DNA of 21,632 bases from JAZGAE01 sp036475545 (GTDB lineage Bacteria; Pseudomonadota; Alphaproteobacteria; DATDPM01). A model generated the notes under the pieces. It searched no databases and had not been told where the DNA came from. It saw only the letters and a program-made list of their open reading frames with translations. The translations under genes and the position numbers were made by a program. Position 1 is the stretch's first letter. Each line of letters starts with the position of its first letter. The stretch is taken from NCBI GenBank assembly GCA_036475545.1, contig JAZGAE010000059.1:1-21632 (forward strand), written 5' to 3'. Positions 16,665-21,632 of this stretch are shown here, piece by piece.

Positions 16665-16708
16665 CTAAAACTCCTGTCGCTTCGTCCGGTTCCCCACGCA
16701 CCCGCCCG

Positions 16709-17599
16709 TTACAGCGCCTCGGCGCCCGAGATGATCTCGATGAGCTCCCTGGTGATGTGGGCCTGGCGGGTGCGATTGTAGAAAAGGGTGAGGTCGTCGA
16801 TCATGTCGCCGGCGTTGCGGGTCGCGCTGTCCATCGCCGTCATCCGCGCGCCCTGCTCGCCGGCGGCGCTTTCCAGCAACGCACGGTAGACCTGCACCGC
16901 CAGATTGCGGGAAAGCAGCTCGGGCAGGATCACCTCTTCCCCGGGCTCGTATTCGTAGACGCCGCCGGCCCGGATCTGCTCTTCCTCCTCTTCGGCCTCG
17001 CCGACCGCCGCGAGCGGCACCAGTTGCTGGGGGGTGACGACCTGGCTGATCGCCGACTTGAACCGGTTGTAGATGATGGTGCAGACGTCGAAGGCGCCTT
17101 GCTCGAACAGCTCTTTGAGGCGCCCGGCGATCGCCGCGGCGGCCGCGAAGCCGAGGCGCGGCCGGCCGACGTCCTCGATCGTGTCCAAGATGAGTCTGCC
17201 GTATTCCCGCTTGAGTTGGTCATGGCCCTTGCGGCCGATGCAAAGAATCTTGACGGTCTTCCCATTGCCCGAAAGCTCCCGGACGCGCAACCTCACCTCG
17301 CGCACGATGGCCGAGTTGAAGGCGCCGCACAGGCCCCGGTCCGAGGTCACGACGACGAGCAGGTGCACGTCGGCCTTGCCGGTCCCGGTCATGAGCGGCG
17401 GCACGTCCTCGCGCCCCTCGTAGGCGGACGCCACCGACGCCAGCATGCGCGCCATGCAGTCGGCATAAGGGCGCCCCGCCTCGGCCTGCTCCTGGGCGCG
17501 CCGCAGCTTCGCCGCCGCCACCATCTTCATCGCGCTCGTGATCTTCTGGGTGGATCTGACGCTGCTGATGCGGATCCTGAGATCCTTGAGACTGGGCAT
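16709..17599 (-). CDS. atpG: F1 ATP synthase gamma subunit
   Basis: A 296-residue central-shaft subunit that rotates inside the alpha3beta3 hexamer. It begins with MPSLKDLRIRISSVRSTQKITSAM-type sequence and has the SDRGLCGAFN motif near residue 85. It ends with a helix containing AMDSATRNAGDMIDDLTLFYNR and TRELIEIISGAEAL, both conserved in gamma subunits. An acidic run (EEEEEQ) lies in a variable surface region. GAGGGG precedes the ATG by about nine bases, and the gap from atpA is 38 bases. Confidence 0.98.
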   Translation of the reverse strand: MPSLKDLRIRISSVRSTQKITSAMKMVAAAKLRRAQEQAEAGRPYADCMARMLASVASAYEGREDVPPLMTGTGKADVHLLVVVTSDRGLCGAFNSAIVREVRLRVRELSGNGKTVKILCIGRKGHDQLKREYGRLILDTIEDVGRPRLGFAAAAAIAGRLKELFEQGAFDVCTIIYNRFKSAISQVVTPQQLVPLAAVGEAEEEEEQIRAGGVYEYEPGEEVILPELLSRNLAVQVYRALLESAAGEQGARMTAMDSATRNAGDMIDDLTLFYNRTRQAHITRELIEIISGAEAL

Positions 17600-17637
17600 C
17601 CGGCGTCACCCCTCGCGGCGAAAGCGTCCGGGTCCGA

Positions 17638-19167
17638 TCAGGCGAAGGTCTTGGTGAATTTGTCGAGGAAGGCCCTGAGCTTCTGTTCCGTCTCGTCCGA
17701 CAATTCGCCCTCGGTGCGGATGGCGTCCAGGATGTCGGCACCGTTGGCGCGAACGTCGGTGAGGAACGCTTCCTCGAAGCGGGTCACGTCGCCGACGTCG
17801 ATGGAATCCAGATAACCGCGCACGCCGGCGAAGATCACCACCACCTGCTCCTCCACCGGCGACGGCTGGTACTGCGGCTGCTTGAGGATCTCGGTCAGTC
17901 GCGCGCCGCGGGCCAGCAGCTTCTGCGTCGCCGGGTCGAGGTCGGAGCTGAACTGGGCGAAGGCCGCCATCTCGCGGTACTGGGCGAGCTCGAGCTTGAT
18001 GCGGCCCGCGACCTGCTTCATCGCCTTGACCTGGGCGGCCGAGCCCACGCGGCTCACCGACAGCCCCACGTTCACGGCCGGGCGGACGCCGCTGTAGAAG
18101 AGCTCCGTCTCGAGGAAGATCTGGCCGTCGGTGATCGAGATCACGTTCGTCGGGATGTAGGCCGCGACGTCGCCGGCCTGGGTCTCGATCACCGGGAGCG
18201 CGGTCAAGGACCCGCTGCCATTGTCCTCGTTCATCTTGGCGGCGCGCTCCAGGAGCCGCGAGTGCAGGTAGAACACGTCGCCCGGGTAGGCCTCGCGCCC
18301 CGGCGGGCGGCGCAGCAGCAGCGACATCTGCCGGTAGGCCACGGCCTGCTTGGACAAGTCGTCATAGAAGATGACCGCGTGCATGCCGTTGTCGCGGAAG
18401 TACTCGCCCATGGTGCAACCGGAATAGGGCGCCAGGAACTGCAGCGGTGCCGGCTCCGACGCGGTGGCCGCGACGATGATGCAGTAGTCCAGCGCCCCCT
18501 GTTCCTCGAGCGTCTTGACGATCTGAGCGACGGTGGAGCGCTTCTGCCCGCAGGCGACATAGATGCAATAGAGCTTCCTGCGTTCATCGCCACTTGCGTT
18601 GATGCCCTTCTGGTTGATGATGGTGTCGATGGCGATGGCCGTCTTGCCGGTCTGGCGGTCGCCGATGATGAGCTCGCGCTGGCCCCGGCCGATGGGGATG
18701 AGGCTGTCGATGGCCTTGAGCCCGGTCTGCACGGGCTCGTGCACGGACCGGCGCGGGATGATGCCCGGCGCCTTGACCTCGATCCGGGCGGGGGTCACGT
18801 CCGAGATCGGTCCCTTGCCGTCGATGGGATTGCCCAAGGGATCGACGACCCGGCCGAGCAGCCCCTTGCCCACCGGCACCTCGACGATGGCGCCGGTGCG
18901 CTTGACTATGTCGCCTTCCTTGATGTTGCGGTCGTCGCCGAAGATGACGATGCCCACGTTGTCGGTCTCGAGGTTCAGCGCCATGCCCTTGATTCCGCCC
19001 GGGAACTCGACCATTTCGCCGGCCTGCACGTTGTCGAGGCCATAGGCGCGGGCGATGCCGTCGCCGACGGACAACACCTGGCCGACTTCGGCGACATCGG
19101 CCTCGGCCCCGAAATGGGCGATCTGTTCCTTGAGAATCGCAGAGATTTCCGCGGCGCGGATTTCCAT
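17638..19167 (-). CDS. atpA: F1 ATP synthase alpha subunit
   Basis: A 509-residue non-catalytic nucleotide-binding subunit. The N-terminal MEIRAAEISAILKEQI is the standard alphaproteobacterial start, the Walker A loop is GDRQTGKT (169-176), and the sequence continues collinear with alpha subunits to the C-terminus (FLDKFTKTF). The ATG at 19167 overlaps the atpH stop by one base (TGATG) and has AAGGGG seven bases upstream. An in-frame TTG directly before it is a possible but unlikely start. Together with atpD it forms the hexamer that makes ATP. Confidence 0.99.
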   Translation of the reverse strand: MEIRAAEISAILKEQIAHFGAEADVAEVGQVLSVGDGIARAYGLDNVQAGEMVEFPGGIKGMALNLETDNVGIVIFGDDRNIKEGDIVKRTGAIVEVPVGKGLLGRVVDPLGNPIDGKGPISDVTPARIEVKAPGIIPRRSVHEPVQTGLKAIDSLIPIGRGQRELIIGDRQTGKTAIAIDTIINQKGINASGDERRKLYCIYVACGQKRSTVAQIVKTLEEQGALDYCIIVAATASEPAPLQFLAPYSGCTMGEYFRDNGMHAVIFYDDLSKQAVAYRQMSLLLRRPPGREAYPGDVFYLHSRLLERAAKMNEDNGSGSLTALPVIETQAGDVAAYIPTNVISITDGQIFLETELFYSGVRPAVNVGLSVSRVGSAAQVKAMKQVAGRIKLELAQYREMAAFAQFSSDLDPATQKLLARGARLTEILKQPQYQPSPVEEQVVVIFAGVRGYLDSIDVGDVTRFEEAFLTDVRANGADILDAIRTEGELSDETEQKLRAFLDKFTKTFA

Positions 19168-19727
19168 CAACCAACCCCTTTCATGGCGCGTTCGAGTTTC
19201 TGCAACTTGGTCCGCAGAGAACTGTCGAACAGCCGCGAGCCGACCTTGACGATCAGCCCTCCTATCATCGCCGGATCGACGTTCAAATCGATGGTCACCT
19301 TGCTTCCAAGCATCTTCCTGAGCGTTGCGGCCAGCGTCTCCACCTGTTCATCCGTGAGCGCGCTCCCGGCGGTCACTTGCGCCGTCACCTCGCCGCGGTG
19401 CCTCGCCAGCTCCGCAAGGTAGGACTCGATCATCGCGGCCAGGGCGAACAGGCGGCGGTTGCGCGTCACCAGCGCTACGAAGTTGCGCGTAAGGCCGCTG
19501 GCACCCGCCTTCTCGAGCATCGCCGCCATGGCCTTTCCCTGGTCCTCCCGCGCGATGACGGGGCTCGTCACCATACGGCGCAGGTCCGCGCTTTCGGCCA
19601 GCATTGCCTTGATGTCGCGCAGGTCGCCCGCAACCTCGTCCAGCTGTTTGTTTTCGTCCGCCAGCTCGAAGAGGGCGGTGGCATAGCGGCCGGTGATTTC
19701 CGATATTCCCGTTACTCCGGACGCCAC
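19167..19727 (-). CDS. atpH: F1 ATP synthase delta subunit
   Basis: A 186-residue delta (OSCP-type) subunit that joins F1 to the peripheral stalk. The N-terminal helical domain contains GRYATALFELA (13-23), and the C-terminal part has the family pattern DPAMIGGLIVKVGSRLFDSSLRTKLQKL. The start is GTG at 19727 with AGGGGG about eight bases upstream. It opens the operon atpHAGDC. The Fo genes (atpB, atpE, atpF) are absent, which fits the split F1/Fo arrangement known in Rhodospirillum and other alphaproteobacteria. Confidence 0.97.
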   Translation of the reverse strand: MASGVTGISEITGRYATALFELADENKQLDEVAGDLRDIKAMLAESADLRRMVTSPVIAREDQGKAMAAMLEKAGASGLTRNFVALVTRNRRLFALAAMIESYLAELARHRGEVTAQVTAGSALTDEQVETLAATLRKMLGSKVTIDLNVDPAMIGGLIVKVGSRLFDSSLRTKLQKLERAMKGVG

Positions 19728-20248
19728 CCCGCAAGCCCCCTATCCCCTTGGGACGAAGCCCAAAAAGCATGGAAAAGTCGGTGTAACAAAAAAGCTCTTC
19801 CTACGGAGCCGTCCCCGGCCGGAAAAGCCCGCGATACCTATCACAGACCCCAGGGCGGTGCAAGCCGACTCGCGGCGCCAGTTTCGCCCCTTCGCGCGCG
19901 GGTCGCAACCGTCCGCGACGGCGGTTCCGCGCCCCCCCGCTGCCGGGATGGCGCTGGCCCTTGGCGATCGCCGGGGGCCGGATTCGCCCCGGGACGGCGA
20001 TCCGTCCGCCAGCGAGCGGAAGCGTCCCCGGCCACGGCTTCCACTCTCCGCCTGAGGCCGAGAAGCCACGCAAACACAATGGGTTATGGTCGATCCCGCC
20101 TAGGGCGCTTAACGGGATTTTAAACCCTCGATCGTAGAAAGGCGCAGCCCGCGCCCCCAGCGCCGGGGCGGTGCGGGGCGGGTCGCGCGGCGGTGCGCGG
20201 CGGGGCCGTCGAGTCCTAGAGACCTGGGCATGGATCAGAGGCTGAGAG
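19728..20248. other. Divergent intergenic region without a recognisable gene
   Basis: This 521-base stretch separates atpH (minus) from the membrane protein gene (plus). Several open frames cross it, but their products are low-complexity Arg/Pro/Gly sequences with no recognisable family, and none has both a good start and a good ribosome binding site. Its atpH side holds a plausible promoter for the ATP synthase operon. Around 20070-20145 there is an AT-richer island, including TTAACGGGATTTTAAACCC, which could carry the promoter of the plus-strand gene, but I cannot define boxes. Positions 20150-20210 are extremely GC-rich with repeated GCGGGGCGG-like words. Confidence 0.7.
19835..19863 (-). 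promoter_or_regulatory. Possible promoter of the atpHAGDC operon
   Basis: On the minus strand TTGCAC (19863-19858) is followed after 17 bases by TAGGTA (19840-19835). This gives a start near 19828 and a leader of about 100 bases before the atpH GTG. The match to consensus is moderate; spacing and position are good. Confidence 0.4.
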
Positions 20249-21280
20249 ATGACCGTTGCGACGGAATCGGTCGCGATCGCGCCGGGATGGCTGCGCAGAC
20301 CGGCCTTCGACGTCAACTTCATCATCGGCATCACCGCGCTCGCGCTCGTCTCCGGCTGGGTCGTGGTGGAGGTCCCGGCGCTCTTCATGCCCATCCTCCT
20401 GGCCGACCTCTGGCTACTCGGCTACCACCACGTGATCGCGACGTACACGCGGCTTTGCTTCGACCGGGAGAGCTTCCGCGCGCACCGGTTCCTGGCGGTG
20501 GGACTGCCGCCGATCGTCATCGCGGGCGTCCTGCTGCTCGCCGTCACGGTCGGCCTGTGGGCGGTCGCGACCCTCTATCTCTACTGGCAGTGGTTCCACT
20601 ACACCCGCCAGAGCTGGGGCGTCGCGCAAGTATACCGGCGCAAGGCCGGCGGGCTGGCGGACGAAAACCCGGCCGTCGCCAAAGTGGTCTTCTACCTGCT
20701 GCCGCTCTGGGGGATCCTGCACCGCTCGTATCAGGATCCGGGAACATTCCTGAGCATGGAGCTCAAGGTGATTCCGGTGCCCGAGTTCGCGGTCGACCTC
20801 GTCGGCGCCGCCGCCCTCGTCGCGTTGGGCTGGTGGCTGCTGGTGCGCGCATACATGTGGTGGAACGGGCGGCTGCCGCTCGCCCACACCCTCTACATGC
20901 TCTCGCACTTCGCGATCTTCTACGTCGGCTACATCGTGATCGACGACATCAATTACGGCTGGCTGGTCCTCAACGTCTGGCACAACGCGCAGTACATCGT
21001 GTTCGTGTGGATGTACAACGCCAACCGCTTCAAGTCCGGCGTCGATCCCAAGGCCAAGTTGCTCTCCACCATGAGCCAGGAGCGCAACTTGTGGCTCTAC
21101 CTCGTCGTGTGCCTCGGGATTACGACCGTGCTCTACACGGCACTCGAAACCACGATCGTGGAGCTGCCGGTCTTCGTGCTGATTTACCAGGCCATCAACT
21201 TCCACCACTACGTCGTCGACGGGGTGATCTGGAAGATCCGCCGCAAGAGCCTGCAGAGGACCCTCGGCATCGCCTCCTGA
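20249..21280 (+). CDS. Unassigned polytopic membrane protein with histidine motifs
   Basis: A 343-residue protein with roughly eight to ten hydrophobic segments (about 22-40, 43-60, 82-103, 104-118, 145-158, 183-202, 212-231, 238-255, 282-300 and 304-318). Histidines cluster near segment ends in distinctive motifs: YHHVIATYTR (59-68), WFHYTRQSWG (115-124), VWHNAQY (243-249) and NFHHYVVDGVIWK (317-329), with further His at 213 and 220. This pattern recalls membrane metal enzymes such as desaturases, hydroxylases and carotenoid oxygenases, but spacing does not match the desaturase HxxxxH/HxxHH boxes, and I cannot name the family. The ATG is set by AGAGG (20237-20241) seven bases upstream. The next gene on the strand starts 109 bases later and encodes a membrane-anchored SGNH-like protein. 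Confidence 0.85.
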   Translation: MTVATESVAIAPGWLRRPAFDVNFIIGITALALVSGWVVVEVPALFMPILLADLWLLGYHHVIATYTRLCFDRESFRAHRFLAVGLPPIVIAGVLLLAVTVGLWAVATLYLYWQWFHYTRQSWGVAQVYRRKAGGLADENPAVAKVVFYLLPLWGILHRSYQDPGTFLSMELKVIPVPEFAVDLVGAAALVALGWWLLVRAYMWWNGRLPLAHTLYMLSHFAIFYVGYIVIDDINYGWLVLNVWHNAQYIVFVWMYNANRFKSGVDPKAKLLSTMSQERNLWLYLVVCLGITTVLYTALETTIVELPVFVLIYQAINFHHYVVDGVIWKIRRKSLQRTLGIAS

Positions 21281-21389
21281 CCGCTCGATGATGGTCCTTG
21301 ACGTCCCCTTCCCACGGCGGCGGCTTGCGGACCTCCTACCGCCCGGGAGTCTCGCGGGGCGGTCGCGGCGCCGACGCGAGGTGTCGTAA

Positions 21390-21632
21390 ATGAACTCCAA
21401 AGGGCCCCAGCCGAGGCCGCCGCTCAGGGCGTGGCTGTGGGCGGTCACGTTCAGCTTTTGCGCGGTGTGGACCTTCTTCCTCGCCGCTTACAAGTTCGAG
21501 CCGCCCAAGTCGCAGGCGTTCTACGAGTTCAACATGGCGCGGATCGACCAGTTCGCCGAGGCGTCAACGGGCCGACCGGCGGACGGGCTCAGCGTGGTCA
21601 TGCTCGGCAACTCCAGGCTGAAGTACGCGACG
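21390..21632 (+). CDS. Membrane-anchored protein with the start of an SGNH/GDSL-like domain (3' truncated by the window)
   Basis: The first 81 codons of a gene that continues past the window end. A short basic, Pro-rich N-terminus is followed by one hydrophobic segment (about residues 13-33, WLWAVTFSFCAVWTFFLAAY), then a presumably periplasmic part. Residues 69-81 read SVVMLGNSRLKYA plus one more residue, which has the form of SGNH-hydrolase block I (hydrophobic strand, then G-N/D-S; compare GDS or GSS in DltD/AlgX-like proteins), making Ser75-or-so the candidate nucleophile. The ATG has GAGG (21378-21381) eight bases upstream. The family call is tentative because only block I is visible. The gene probably belongs with the upstream membrane protein. 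Confidence 0.75.
   Translation, partial: MNSKGPQPRPPLRAWLWAVTFSFCAVWTFFLAAYKFEPPKSQAFYEFNMARIDQFAEASTGRPADGLSVVMLGNSRLKYAT

Overview
The window is a GC-rich (strong G/C third-position bias) piece of a bacterial chromosome, most likely from an alphaproteobacterium of Rhodospirillales type. This assignment is an inference from three features: the F1 ATP synthase genes stand alone as atpHAGDC without the Fo genes; ribosomal protein L21 has a long Lys/Ala/Pro tail; and the order gpmI-envC-ctpA-divergent polysaccharide deacetylase-rppH is followed by a convergent ATP synthase operon. Almost all of it is housekeeping DNA with tight gene packing and many ATGA/GTGA-type stop-start overlaps.

Layout. 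Positions 1-620 hold a small GIY-YIG family protein and a tRNA-Ser(CGA), both on the minus strand, separated by two related palindromic elements. A sigma70-like promoter at about 714-741 leads into rplU-rpmA (50S proteins L21 and L27), closed by a clear intrinsic terminator at 1770-1797. Next comes a long plus-strand run: obgE (50S assembly GTPase), proB and proA (proline synthesis), nadD (NAD synthesis), rsfS and rlmH (ribosome silencing and 23S rRNA methylation), gpmI (glycolysis), an EnvC-like murein hydrolase activator, a CtpA-type S41 protease, a membrane-anchored divergent polysaccharide deacetylase and rppH (RNA 5' pyrophosphohydrolase). This run links ribosome assembly, central metabolism and cell-wall remodelling.

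From 13840 to 19727 the minus strand carries the F1 operon atpH-A-G-D-C. Downstream of it is a ferritin-like di-iron protein that has its own near-consensus promoter (TTGGCT, 17 bp, TATAAT). A 521-bp region without a recognisable gene (19728-20248) separates the F1 operon from divergent plus-strand genes. The first of these (20249-21280) is a polytopic membrane protein with four conserved-looking histidine motifs whose family I cannot name. The second runs off the window edge: a membrane-anchored protein that starts what looks like an SGNH/GDSL-type hydrolase domain.

The last two genes are the only part of the window without a well-understood function and are the best candidate for something undescribed. 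Smaller points of interest are the histone-H1-like tail on L21, a tandem repeat in the deacetylase linker, a doubtful nadD start that may reflect a one-base error, a 65-bp gpmI/envC overlap, and the di-iron protein beside the ATP synthase genes. I saw no CRISPR array, insertion sequence or prophage.
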